Below are positions 15,960 through 23,965 of a stretch of 33,270 nucleotides of DNA, in pieces. This DNA comes from Lichenicoccus sp964242335. Its GTDB lineage: Bacteria > Pseudomonadota > Alphaproteobacteria > Acetobacterales > Acetobacteraceae. Location of the stretch: the NCBI GenBank assembly GCA_964242335.1, contig CAXTAY010000035.1, positions 1 through 33,270 of the forward strand. Direction: 5' to 3'. Position numbers and translations under genes: made by a program. Below the pieces are notes generated by a model that did no database searches, was not told the origin of the DNA, and worked only from the letters and a program-made list of their open reading frames with translations. The stretch's first letter is position 1; each line of letters starts with the position of its first letter.

Positions 15960-17408
15960 ATGGATGGCACGATCCTGGAGCCAGAAACCTCCGGCTGCCA
16001 CGGCGGCCGCGAGACCATGCAGGCGGCGGCCCGTGCCGCCGGCAAGCAGGAGTCCCTCGACCGGCTGCTGGCCGACTACCCGCGCGGCCCGCACGACCAG
16101 CCGCAATCCATGTGTCCGGCGTTCGGCTCGCTGCGCGTCGGCCTGCGGATGCGCCGCACCGCGACCATCCTGTGCGGCTCGGCCTGCTGCGTCTACGGCC
16201 TGAGCTTCACCTCGCGCTTCTACGGTGCGCGGCGCAGCGTCGGCTACGTGCCGTTCAACTCCGAGAGCCTGGTGCGCGGCCAGCTGTTCGAGGACATACG
16301 CGACGCGGTGCGCGAGACGGCGAAGCCCGACCAGTACGACGCCGTAGTGGTGATCAATCTCTGCGTCCCCACCGCGTCCGGCGTGCCGCTCGACCTGCTG
16401 CCGCGCGAGATCGACGGCGTGCGCATCATCGGCATCGACGTGCCCGGCTTCGGCGTTCCCACCCACGCCGAGGCCAAGGACGTGCTGGCCGCCGCCATGC
16501 TGCGCTACGCCCGCGCCGAGGCGGAAGCCGGACCGGTGCAGCGCCCGCGCGGTGCGGCGTCCGAGATGCCGACGGTGGCGCTGATCGGCGAGCTGTTCCC
16601 CGCCGACCCGGTCGGCATCGGCGGCCTGCTCGCCCCGATGGGGCTGGGCATCGCGCCGTCGACGCCGGCACGCGAGTGGCGCGACCTGTACGGCGCGCTC
16701 GACTGCAGCGTCGCCGCCGCGGTGCATCCGTTCTATGTCGCGAGCGTGCGCGAGTTCCGCGCCGCCGGCCGGCCGGTGGTCGGCTCCGGCCCGGTCGGCG
16801 TCGAGGGCACCGACGCCTGGCTGGAGCGCGTCGCCCACATGGCCGGGGTCCCGGCCTCGGCGCTGGACGCGGCGCGCGCGGCAGCCCTCGGGCCGATGCG
16901 CGCGGTGCTGCAGGCCAATCCGGTGCGCGCCCGCCTGACCGTGTCCGGCTACGAGGGCTCGGAGCTGCTGGTGGCGCGGCTGCTGGTCGAGGCGGGTGCG
17001 GAGGTGCCCTATGTCGGCACCGCCTGCCCGCGCACCGAGTGGAGCGATCCCGACCGCGAATGGCTCGAGAGCCGCGGCAGCCACGTGCAGTTCCGCGCCT
17101 CGCTGGAGAACGACGTGGCCGCGTTCCGCGCCGTCAGGCCCGATCTCGCCATCGGCACCACGCCGGTGGTGCAGAAGGCCAAGGAGCAGGGCATTCCTGC
17201 CATCTACTTCACCAACATCGTCTCCGGCCGGCCGCTGTTCGGCATCCCGGGCATCGCCGCGATGGCCTCGGTGGTGGCGGCGCAGGCGCGCGGCCGCGAG
17301 CGCTTCGCCCGCATGGTGTCGTTCTTCGGCAGCACCCCGGAGCCGGCCGCCGCCGCGGCGCCGTTGCCGGCGGCGCCCGCCCTGCTCTCGCAGGCGATGG
17401 GAAGCTAG
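15960..17408 (+). CDS. bchY: Chlorophyllide a reductase, subunit Y
   Basis: NifD-like subunit of the dark-operative ring-B reductase, 482 aa. Cluster-ligand candidates are C52 (SMCPAFGS), C76 or C77 (CGSACCVYG) and C135 (NLCVPTASG), the positions that hold the [4Fe-4S] cluster together with one Cys of BchZ. The start at 15960 is 2 bp after the bchX stop; a longer open frame into bchX has no family support. The C-terminus ends in an Ala/Pro-rich tail, probably flexible. It sits between bchX and bchZ in one transcript. Confidence 0.95.
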   Translation: MDGTILEPETSGCHGGRETMQAAARAAGKQESLDRLLADYPRGPHDQPQSMCPAFGSLRVGLRMRRTATILCGSACCVYGLSFTSRFYGARRSVGYVPFNSESLVRGQLFEDIRDAVRETAKPDQYDAVVVINLCVPTASGVPLDLLPREIDGVRIIGIDVPGFGVPTHAEAKDVLAAAMLRYARAEAEAGPVQRPRGAASEMPTVALIGELFPADPVGIGGLLAPMGLGIAPSTPAREWRDLYGALDCSVAAAVHPFYVASVREFRAAGRPVVGSGPVGVEGTDAWLERVAHMAGVPASALDAARAAALGPMRAVLQANPVRARLTVSGYEGSELLVARLLVEAGAEVPYVGTACPRTEWSDPDREWLESRGSHVQFRASLENDVAAFRAVRPDLAIGTTPVVQKAKEQGIPAIYFTNIVSGRPLFGIPGIAAMASVVAAQARGRERFARMVSFFGSTPEPAAAAAPLPAAPALLSQAMGS

Positions 17409-17412
17409 CGCC

Positions 17413-18867
17413 ATGCTGGTGATCGATCACGATCGCGCCGGCGGCTACTGGGGTGCCGTCTATGCCTTCGCCGCCGTGCGCGGCCTGCGGGTGATCATCG
17501 ACGGCCCGGTCGGCTGCGAGAACCTGCCGGTGACGGCGGTGCTGCACTACACCGACGGGCTGCCGCCGCACGAGCTGCCGATCAGCGTGACCGGGCTGTC
17601 CGAGGACGCGCTGTCGATGAGCGGCACCGAGGCCTCGATGCAGCAGGCCAACAGCGTCGGCGACCGCTCGATGCCCGGCGTCGTGGTCACCGGCAGCATC
17701 GCCGAGATGATCGGCGGCGGCGTCACCCCGGAAGGCTCGAACCTGCTGCGCTTCATCCCGCGCACCATCGACGAGGACCAGTGGCAGTGCGCCGACCGCG
17801 CGATCTACTGGCTGTGGACCCAGTTCGGCCAGAAGAAGGGTGCAAGGAAGAAGCCTGCGGCCGCGAGTGCCAAGCCGCTGGTGAACATCATCGGCGCCAT
17901 CCACGGCACCTTCAACATGCCGTCCGATCTCGCCGAGATCCGCCGCCTGGTGGAGGGGATCGGCTGCGAGGTCAACCTGGTGTTCCCGCTCGGCGCGCAC
18001 ATCGACGAGACGCCGCGGCTCGCCGATGCCTGCGTCAATGTCTGCCTGTATCGCGAGTTCGGCCGCAAGCTGTGCGAGGAGCTCGGCAAGCCCTACCTGC
18101 AGGCGCCGATCGGCGTGTTCGCCACCACCAGCTTCCTCGAGACGCTCGGCGAGATCGCTGGCGTCGATCCGCAGCCCTTCATCGAGCGCGAGAAGCAGAC
18201 CACGATCAAGGCGGTCTGGGATCTGTGGCGCAGCGTGACGCAGGACTTCTTCGCCACCGGCAGCTTCGCCGTGGTGGCCACCGAGACCTACGAGCGCGGC
18301 ATACGGCGCTTCTTCGAGGAAGAGCTCGGCATCCCCTGCGCCTTCGCCGTCGCGCGCAAGCCCGGCGCCAAGCCCGACAACCAGGGGGTGCGCGAGATGC
18401 TGCGCCGCACCCCGCCGCTGGTGCTGTTCGGCTCCAGCAACGAGCGCATCTACGCGGTCGAGCTCGGCGCGCGCTGCGTCTACGTGCCGGCCTCGTTCCC
18501 GGGTGCGATCATCCGCCGCGCCACCGGCACCCCGTTCATGGGCTACGCCGGCGCCACCTACCTGGTGCAGGAATACTGCAACGCGTTGTTCGACGCGCTG
18601 TTCAACATGCTGCCGCTGGGACGCGATCTCGACGCGATCGATCCGACCCACGCGCAGACCAACACGTCCATGGCCGTGCACTGGGACCGCGACGCAGCCT
18701 CGCTGCTCGACGCCCGGGTCGAGGCCGAACCCTTCCTCGTTCGCATCTCGGCCGCGCGACAGTTGCGCGAGCAGGTCGAACGGGAAGCGCGCGCGCACGA
18801 CGAAAGCCGGATCACCCGTGCCCGCGTCCTGGCCTCGCTGCCGGCCCTGCCGGCGGAGGTCTCCTGA
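17413..18867 (+). CDS. bchZ: Chlorophyllide a reductase, subunit Z
   Basis: NifK-like partner of BchY, 484 aa. The N-terminus MLVIDHDRAGGYWGAVYAF is family-typical and C35 in GPVGCENLPV supplies the fourth cluster ligand. The C-terminal region AHDESRITRARVL resembles the protochlorophyllide-reductase B-like tail. ATG 17413 follows the bchY TAG by 4 bp. Only 39 bp separate its stop from pufB, so puf expression either continues from upstream promoters or starts inside bchZ. No pufQ lies between bchZ and pufB. Confidence 0.95.
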   Translation: MLVIDHDRAGGYWGAVYAFAAVRGLRVIIDGPVGCENLPVTAVLHYTDGLPPHELPISVTGLSEDALSMSGTEASMQQANSVGDRSMPGVVVTGSIAEMIGGGVTPEGSNLLRFIPRTIDEDQWQCADRAIYWLWTQFGQKKGARKKPAAASAKPLVNIIGAIHGTFNMPSDLAEIRRLVEGIGCEVNLVFPLGAHIDETPRLADACVNVCLYREFGRKLCEELGKPYLQAPIGVFATTSFLETLGEIAGVDPQPFIEREKQTTIKAVWDLWRSVTQDFFATGSFAVVATETYERGIRRFFEEELGIPCAFAVARKPGAKPDNQGVREMLRRTPPLVLFGSSNERIYAVELGARCVYVPASFPGAIIRRATGTPFMGYAGATYLVQEYCNALFDALFNMLPLGRDLDAIDPTHAQTNTSMAVHWDRDAASLLDARVEAEPFLVRISAARQLREQVEREARAHDESRITRARVLASLPALPAEVS

Positions 18868-18892
18868 GCGTGTCCGCGCTGCAAACCGATCT

Positions 18893-18900
18893 AAAGGAGG
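18893..18900 (+). promoter_or_regulatory. Very strong ribosome-binding site of pufB
   Basis: AAAGGAGG, ending 6 bp before the pufB ATG, is complementary to the 3' end of 16S rRNA over its whole length. It is the best Shine-Dalgarno in the cluster, fitting the high amount of LH1 needed per reaction centre. Confidence 0.75.
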
Positions 18901-18906
18901 AATGAC

Positions 18907-19125
18907 ATGGCGATCGAACCCAACCGCTCCGTGCTATCGGGGCTTTCCGAAGGCGAGGCAAAGGAATTCAACCGCATCTTCGTCGTCAGCTTCATCGTGT
19001 TCACCGGCATCGCGGTGGTCGCGCATCTGCTGGCATGGCTGTGGAAGCCGTGGGGCGGCAACTACCACACGGCGATGCTGGACGGCCTGCACACCGCCGG
19101 GCACCTGCTCACCGCTTTGACCTGA
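18907..19125 (+). CDS. pufB: Light-harvesting 1 (core antenna) beta polypeptide
   Basis: Single-helix antenna protein that binds BChl a through His40 in VVAHLLAWLWKPW. The N-terminal SGLSEGEAKEFNRIF is typical except that the His usually found 18 residues before the ligand His is Asn22. The product is 72 aa, longer than most LH1 beta chains; the extra piece after KPW (GGNYHTAMLDGLHTAGHLL) is amphipathic and His-containing. It is 12 bp before pufA. Confidence 0.93.
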   Translation: MAIEPNRSVLSGLSEGEAKEFNRIFVVSFIVFTGIAVVAHLLAWLWKPWGGNYHTAMLDGLHTAGHLLTALT

Positions 19126-19137
19126 GGAGCACAGATC

Positions 19138-19335
19138 ATGTGGCGCATCTGGGTACTGTTCGATCCGCGCCGGGCGCTGATCACCCTTTTCATCTTCCTG
19201 CTGACGCTGGCGCTGGTGATCCACTTCATCCTGCTCAGCACCGACCGGTTCAACTGGCTCGACGGTCCGAACCACGACCGCCTCAGCGGATCGCCGGTGC
19301 AGCAGATGACGCCGCTGCCGCAACGGTCGCAGTAG
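19138..19335 (+). CDS. pufA: Light-harvesting 1 (core antenna) alpha polypeptide
   Basis: 65-aa LH1 alpha. The N-terminal MWRIWVLFDPRRAL and the segment IHFILLSTDRFNWLDG are textbook; His29 ligates BChl a and the following Trp and Phe tune its absorption. The short C-terminus after NWLDG is polar and faces the periplasm. GAGGAG just upstream is its ribosome site. A hairpin in the space to pufL probably protects the pufBA part of the message. Confidence 0.95.
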   Translation: MWRIWVLFDPRRALITLFIFLLTLALVIHFILLSTDRFNWLDGPNHDRLSGSPVQQMTPLPQRSQ

Positions 19336-19361
19336 CGCGGTCGGTCCGGGATCGGTGCCAG

Positions 19362-19395
19362 AGACAGGTGTGACGCGAAAGACGTGAACCTGTCT
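19362..19395 (+). other. pufA-pufL intercistronic RNA hairpin
   Basis: AGACAGGT (19362-19369) pairs perfectly with ACCTGTCT (19388-19395) around an 18-nt loop. In Rhodobacter, hairpins in this gap stabilise the pufBA mRNA and set the excess of LH1 over reaction centre. This one is shorter and AU-richer than expected for a terminator and has no T-run, so a processing or stability element is the better reading. Confidence 0.55.
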
Positions 19396-19419
19396 GGCTG
19401 ACAGGAGGAGCGCCCAGCC

Positions 19420-20244
19420 ATGGCGATGTTGCATTTCGAGTACAAGTACCGGGTCAGGGGTGGGACGCTCGTCGGCGGGGACCTGTTCGATTTCTGGGTC
19501 GGACCCTTCTATGTCGGCTTCTTCGGTGTCACGACGGCCTTCTTCACGCTGGTCGGGACCCTGCTGATCGTCTGGGGGGCCGCGATCGGCCCGACCTGGA
19601 ACATCTGGCGGATCAACATCGCACCGCCGGACCTTCGCTACGGCCTCGGCTTCGCGCCCCTGCGCGAAGGCGGGCTGTGGCAATGGATCACCTTCTGCGC
19701 GCTCGGCGCCTTCGTCTCGTGGGACCTGCGCATGATCGAGATCGCGCGCAAGCTCGGCATGGGGCTGCACGTGCCGATCGCCTTCGCCTGCGCGATCGCC
19801 GCCTACTTCACCCTCGAGGTGCTGCGGCCGCTGCTGATGGGTGCCTGGGGACACGGCTTTCCCTACGGCATCCTCAGCCATCTCGATTGGGTATCGAACA
19901 TCGGCTACCAGCACCTGCAGTTCCACTACAACCCGGCACACATGATCGCCGTGACCTTCTTCTTCACGACGACGCTGGTGCTGTCGATGCATGGTGCGGT
20001 GGTGCTGTCGGCGCTGAACCCGGGCGAGGATGAACTGGTCAAGCCGTCCGGCTTCGAGGACAGCTTCTTCCGCGACCTGATCGTGTACTCGATCGGGCCG
20101 CTGGGGATCCACCGGCTGGGCTGGTTCTGCGCCATCAATGCCGGCCTGTGGAGCGCGGTCTGCATCGTGATCAGCGGCCCGTTCTGGACCCGGGGCTGGC
20201 CGGAATGGTGGAACTGGTGGCTCAACCTGCCTTTCTGGAGCTGA
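19420..20244 (+). CDS. pufL: Photosynthetic reaction centre L subunit
   Basis: 274 aa, five transmembrane helices. In mature numbering (one less than the encoded residue) the BChl and iron ligands are all present: His153 and His168 (HLDW and QFHYNPAH), His173, His190 (MHG) and His230 (GIHRLG). The QB-site Glu212-Asp213 pair is kept (FEDSFFRD). Phe181 and Tyr162 are conserved. The exception is L104, the Glu that hydrogen-bonds the active bacteriopheophytin in most purple bacteria: here the segment reads WDLRMIEIARK, giving Met at 104 and Asp at 101. AGGAGGAG is the ribosome site. Three bases separate it from pufM. Confidence 0.97.
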   Translation: MAMLHFEYKYRVRGGTLVGGDLFDFWVGPFYVGFFGVTTAFFTLVGTLLIVWGAAIGPTWNIWRINIAPPDLRYGLGFAPLREGGLWQWITFCALGAFVSWDLRMIEIARKLGMGLHVPIAFACAIAAYFTLEVLRPLLMGAWGHGFPYGILSHLDWVSNIGYQHLQFHYNPAHMIAVTFFFTTTLVLSMHGAVVLSALNPGEDELVKPSGFEDSFFRDLIVYSIGPLGIHRLGWFCAINAGLWSAVCIVISGPFWTRGWPEWWNWWLNLPFWS

Positions 20245-20247
20245 ACG

Positions 20248-21249
20248 ATGTTCGACTATCGCACTGCGTTCGGGACCGAATACCAGAACCTGTTCAACCG
20301 GGTCGGTGTCGACGGTCCGCCCGACGAGGGGGCGCCGCTCAAGTACGGCGCCGAGAACCGGGTGATCCAGCCGTTCTTCTCCAGGCTGATGGGCATCATC
20401 GGCGCCTCCCAGGTCGGCCCGTTCTACCTGGGGGCACTCGGCTTCGCCTCGATCATCTGCGGCTTCCTCGCCTTCGAGATCATCGGGCTGAACATGTTCG
20501 CCCAGGTCGACTGGAATCCGGTGCAGTTCATCCGCCAGCTGCCCTGGCTCGGGCTGCAGCCGCCGGCGCCGGCCTACGGGCTGCGCATCCCGCCGCTCGC
20601 CGAGGGCGGCTGGTGGCTGATGGCCGGGTTCTTCCTGACCGTCTCGATCCTGCTCTGGTGGGTGCGCACCTACCGCCGGGCGCGGGCGCTGGGCCTGGGC
20701 ACGCATCTCTCCTGGGCCTTCGCCTCTGCGATCTGGCTCTACCTGGTGGACGGGTTCTTCCGGCCGGTGCTGATGGGCAGCTGGTCCGAGGCGGTGCCGT
20801 TCGGCATCTTCCCGCACCTGGACTGGACCGCGTCGCTGTCGATCCGCTACGGCAACCTCTACTACAACCCGTTCCACATGCTCTCGATCGTGTTCCTGTA
20901 CGGCTCGACGCTGCTGTTCGCCATGCATGGCGGCACCATCCTCGCGGTCAGCCGCTATTTCGGCGAGCGCGAGATCGAGCTGACCGTCGATCGCGGCACC
21001 GCCGCCGAACGCGCCGGCCTGTTCTGGCGCTGGGTGATGGGCTTCAACGCCAGCTACGAGTCGATCCATCGCTGGGCCTGGTGGTTCGCGGTGCTCTGCA
21101 CGGCGACCGGCGGGATCGGCATCCTGCTGACCGGCACCGTGGTCGATAACTGGTTCCTGTGGGGCGTGAAGCACGGCATCGCCGCACCCTACCCGGAGGT
21201 CTACCCGCACATCTCCGATCCCGGACAGCTGACCGGGGTGCTGCGGTGA
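20248..21249 (+). CDS. pufM: Photosynthetic reaction centre M subunit
   Basis: 333 aa, five transmembrane helices. Key residues align with Rhodobacter numbering: His182 (PHLDW), His202 (NPFHMLS), Tyr210 (FLYGS), His219 (AMHGG), Glu234 (GEREIE), Trp252 (FWRWVMG), Ala260 (FNAS) and His266 (SIHRW). Position M197 is Tyr (NLYYNPFH), as in cytochrome-containing reaction centres that hydrogen-bond the special pair. The C-terminus is about 25 residues longer than in Rhodobacter sphaeroides, the form that docks a bound tetraheme cytochrome. Its TGA shares one base with the pufC ATG. Confidence 0.97.
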   Translation: MFDYRTAFGTEYQNLFNRVGVDGPPDEGAPLKYGAENRVIQPFFSRLMGIIGASQVGPFYLGALGFASIICGFLAFEIIGLNMFAQVDWNPVQFIRQLPWLGLQPPAPAYGLRIPPLAEGGWWLMAGFFLTVSILLWWVRTYRRARALGLGTHLSWAFASAIWLYLVDGFFRPVLMGSWSEAVPFGIFPHLDWTASLSIRYGNLYYNPFHMLSIVFLYGSTLLFAMHGGTILAVSRYFGEREIELTVDRGTAAERAGLFWRWVMGFNASYESIHRWAWWFAVLCTATGGIGILLTGTVVDNWFLWGVKHGIAAPYPEVYPHISDPGQLTGVLR

Positions 21250-22367
21250 TGAACCTGCTCACGGCACCGTTCCGGCTGGCAGCGTGGCTGCTCGCCGGGA
21301 CCTTCGGCTTCCTGACCACCTACCCGCGACGGATCGTCGGCGGCGTGGCGGCCGCACTCCTGGTGGTCGGCATCTTCTCGACGCTGCAGGGCATTCCGGT
21401 GATCAGCGTGCAGCGCGGCTTCCGCGGCACCGGCATGATCGAGTTCTACAACCCGCGCGTCGCCGCCCGCGACGTCGCCAACCACCGCCAGCTCGAGGCG
21501 TTGCCGCCGGTGAAGCCGTCCGGCATCTCCTCGGCGGTCGCCTACCGCAACATAAGGGTGCTGCGCGACGTGGACTCCGCCGAGTTCCTGCGGCTGATGG
21601 GCACCCTGCCGGGCTGGATCGCGCCCGCCACCGGATGCGCGTTCTGCCACTCCACGGTCAACCCGGCCGAGGACCTGCTCTACACCAAGCAGGTCGCGCG
21701 ACGCATGATCGAGATGACCCGCTTCATCAACACCAACTACAAGAGCCACGTCGGCGCCACCGGCGTCACCTGCAACACCTGCCACCGCGGCCGCGCGGTG
21801 CCGGCCGACATCTGGTTCATCACGCCGATGCCGTCGCACGGCGTCGCCGAGACCACCACCGGCTATAGCGGCCTGTCGCAGGCCGGTGCCCAGACCTCGC
21901 TGCAGCAGGATCCGTTCACGCCCCTGCTGATGCGGGCCGAGACGGTCCGCGTGATCGGCAAGACCGCGCTGCCTTCCGGCAACCGCCAGTCGATCAAGCA
22001 GACCGACCAGACCTACTCGCTGATGGCGCACTTCGCGCAGTCGCTGGGCGTCGGCTGCACCTACTGCCACAACACGCGCGACTTCTCGTCGTGGGACCAG
22101 GGCACCCCGGCGCGGGTGACCGCTTGGCACGGGATCGAGATGACGCGGGCCCTGAACAACGACTACATGGTGCCGCTGACGAGCACGTTTCCGCGTGCGA
22201 GCCTCGGTCCGCTGGGTGATGTGGCCAAGATCAATTGTGCCACCTGCCACCAGGGAGCATATAAACCGCTCTACGGTGCCAGCAATCTCGCCGCCTATCC
22301 GGAACTCATCGGCCCCGCCGAGAACCGGCAAGCCAGCGTGGCGGCGCCTGACGGAGCCAGGCCATGA
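21249..22367 (+). CDS. pufC: Reaction-centre tetraheme cytochrome c subunit
   Basis: 372 aa with four CXXCH haem-binding sites at 130-134 (CAFCH), 175-179 (CNTCH), 270-274 (CTYCH) and 330-334 (CATCH), plus Met ligand candidates in RRMIEMTRF and GIEMTRAL. It re-reduces the special pair. The N-terminus has a transmembrane helix at about 29-47 and no lipobox Cys, so it is probably anchored by an uncleaved helix rather than by lipid as in Blastochloris viridis. The natural start, MNLLTAPFRLA, overlaps the pufM stop. Its own stop overlaps the next cytochrome gene (ATGA at 22364-22367). Confidence 0.96.
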   Translation: MNLLTAPFRLAAWLLAGTFGFLTTYPRRIVGGVAAALLVVGIFSTLQGIPVISVQRGFRGTGMIEFYNPRVAARDVANHRQLEALPPVKPSGISSAVAYRNIRVLRDVDSAEFLRLMGTLPGWIAPATGCAFCHSTVNPAEDLLYTKQVARRMIEMTRFINTNYKSHVGATGVTCNTCHRGRAVPADIWFITPMPSHGVAETTTGYSGLSQAGAQTSLQQDPFTPLLMRAETVRVIGKTALPSGNRQSIKQTDQTYSLMAHFAQSLGVGCTYCHNTRDFSSWDQGTPARVTAWHGIEMTRALNNDYMVPLTSTFPRASLGPLGDVAKINCATCHQGAYKPLYGASNLAAYPELIGPAENRQASVAAPDGARP

Positions 22368-23926
22368 GCAAGCTGACCCCACGTTTCCGCCTCTCTACCC
22401 TCCTGCGGGCTGCCCTTCTGGGCGGCGCATTGGCGACCCCGGTCGCAGCCGCCGCGGCGGCGCCGGACGACATCGTAGCGCGCGGCAAATACCTCTTCGA
22501 CATGGGCGACTGCGCCGGATGCCACAACGCGCCCGGCGGCAAGTACCTCGCCGGCGGCCAGTACATGAACATGCCGTTCGGCGTGATCTCGACGCCGAAC
22601 ATCACGTCGGACAAGGAAACCGGCATCGGCAACTGGACCGATGACCAGTACATCGCGCTGATGCGGAACGGCGTGATGCCGGACGGCCAGCGCATCTACC
22701 CGGCGATGCCCTACCCCTGGTACAACACCGTCTCGCGCGACGACCTGCTGGCGATCAAGGCCTACCTGTTCTCGGTGCCGGCGGTGTATGCGCCGCGGCT
22801 GCCGAACCATATCTGGTTCCCGTTCACGCTGCGCCCGGCGATCGCGCTGTGGGACGCGTTCTTCGTTCCGGGCGAGTATTTCAAGCCCGATCCCAAGCAG
22901 TCCGACGAGGTCAATCGCGGCGCCTACATCGTGGGCGGCCTCGAGCATTGCGGCACCTGCCACAACAACCGCAACTTCCTCGGCAATACCGCCGTCGCGC
23001 TGAACGTGCAGGGCGGCCCGATCGAGATGTGGTATGCGCCCAACCTGCATCCGGACAACCTGACCGGCATCGGCCGCTACAGCGTCGACAACATGGTCCA
23101 GTTCTTCAAGCAGGGCCACTCGGAGCAGATGGGCACGGTCGCCGGGCCGATGAGCGAGACGGTCAAGTACAGCACCAGCAAGCTGACCGACGCCGACCTG
23201 CACGCGATCACCGCCTACCTGAAGTCGCTGGCGCCGATCGCCAGCTACCAGGCGCGCACCGCCGAGTATCGCTCGGTGCGCATGGCGGCGGGCGAGGACG
23301 TCTATCTCGCCCACTGCGCCTCGTGCCACCAAGTCAACGGCCAGGGCATCAAGGACAAGATCCCGGCGCTGGACGGCAACGGCATGGTCCGCGCCTACGG
23401 GCCGCAGACCGTGCTGCGGGTGGTGCTGGGCGGCCTCGAGGCGCACGGCAGCTACGCCGTGATGCCGGGCGTCGGCTCCAACATGAGCGACCACGAGATC
23501 GCCGACGTCACCAACTACGTGCGGCAGAACTGGAGCAACCGGGCGCCGGCCAACGCGACGCCGTTCCTGGTCTCGCTGCTGCGAACCGACACCTCGACCC
23601 TGCTCAACGGCAAGCGGCCGGATGGCTGCCCCGACGTCGAGCAGCCGGACATGAAGCGCGTGGTCGCCGACCGTTCCACCGGCGTCGGCGCGCTGCTGGA
23701 AGCCACCCACGCGTCGAACCTGCTGCAGAGCGTGAACGCGATCCTGCCCAAGGTGCGGGCGGCGGCACCTTCGGTGGAGCAGGACGATATCGTCAACAGC
23801 CTGACCGCGGCCTACTGCCCGATCGTCGCCAGCGACAGCACGATACAGCCGAGCCAGCGCGCCTGGCAGCTGACCCACTTCGCCGAGCGCGTATACGTGC
23901 AGCTGTCCGACGGCGGCAAATACTGA
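22364..23926 (+). CDS. Triheme cytochrome c, alcohol-dehydrogenase subunit-II type, coupled to pufC
   Basis: 520 aa with a Sec signal peptide (about 1-33) and three haem sites: CAGCH 50-54, CGTCH 196-200 and CASCH 318-322. The stretch STPNITSDKETGIGNWT and the domain spacing match the triheme cytochrome subunit of membrane-bound PQQ alcohol and related dehydrogenases, proteins that pass electrons from a periplasmic dehydrogenase to ubiquinone or another cytochrome. No PQQ or flavin dehydrogenase gene lies beside it. Instead it is the tenth gene of the photosynthesis transcript and translationally coupled to pufC. Residues about 400-520 form an extension beyond the third haem domain with two Cys (422, 485) that I do not recognise. 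A role as electron donor to PufC or as a quinol-linked carrier is inference. Confidence 0.9.
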   Translation: MSKLTPRFRLSTLLRAALLGGALATPVAAAAAAPDDIVARGKYLFDMGDCAGCHNAPGGKYLAGGQYMNMPFGVISTPNITSDKETGIGNWTDDQYIALMRNGVMPDGQRIYPAMPYPWYNTVSRDDLLAIKAYLFSVPAVYAPRLPNHIWFPFTLRPAIALWDAFFVPGEYFKPDPKQSDEVNRGAYIVGGLEHCGTCHNNRNFLGNTAVALNVQGGPIEMWYAPNLHPDNLTGIGRYSVDNMVQFFKQGHSEQMGTVAGPMSETVKYSTSKLTDADLHAITAYLKSLAPIASYQARTAEYRSVRMAAGEDVYLAHCASCHQVNGQGIKDKIPALDGNGMVRAYGPQTVLRVVLGGLEAHGSYAVMPGVGSNMSDHEIADVTNYVRQNWSNRAPANATPFLVSLLRTDTSTLLNGKRPDGCPDVEQPDMKRVVADRSTGVGALLEATHASNLLQSVNAILPKVRAAAPSVEQDDIVNSLTAAYCPIVASDSTIQPSQRAWQLTHFAERVYVQLSDGGKY

Positions 23927-23965
23927 TCCCGGCGTCTCGGCCCCAGCGTCTCAGTGAGGACGGCG

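Noticed and set aside
19732..20244. Zinc-bacteriochlorophyll reaction centre, suggested by the nearby znu locus and the Acetobacteraceae flavour
   Set aside because: Acidiphilium, the known Zn-BChl organism, has Glu at L168; this PufL has the normal His (QFHYNPAH). The zinc genes have their own Zur-like control region and look unrelated to pigment synthesis.
18934..21210. Very long open frame antisense to pufBALM
   Set aside because: It is rich in Arg, Asp, Pro and Gln with no domain or ribosome site and mirrors the codon pattern of the real genes. Such frames arise from very high third-position GC.
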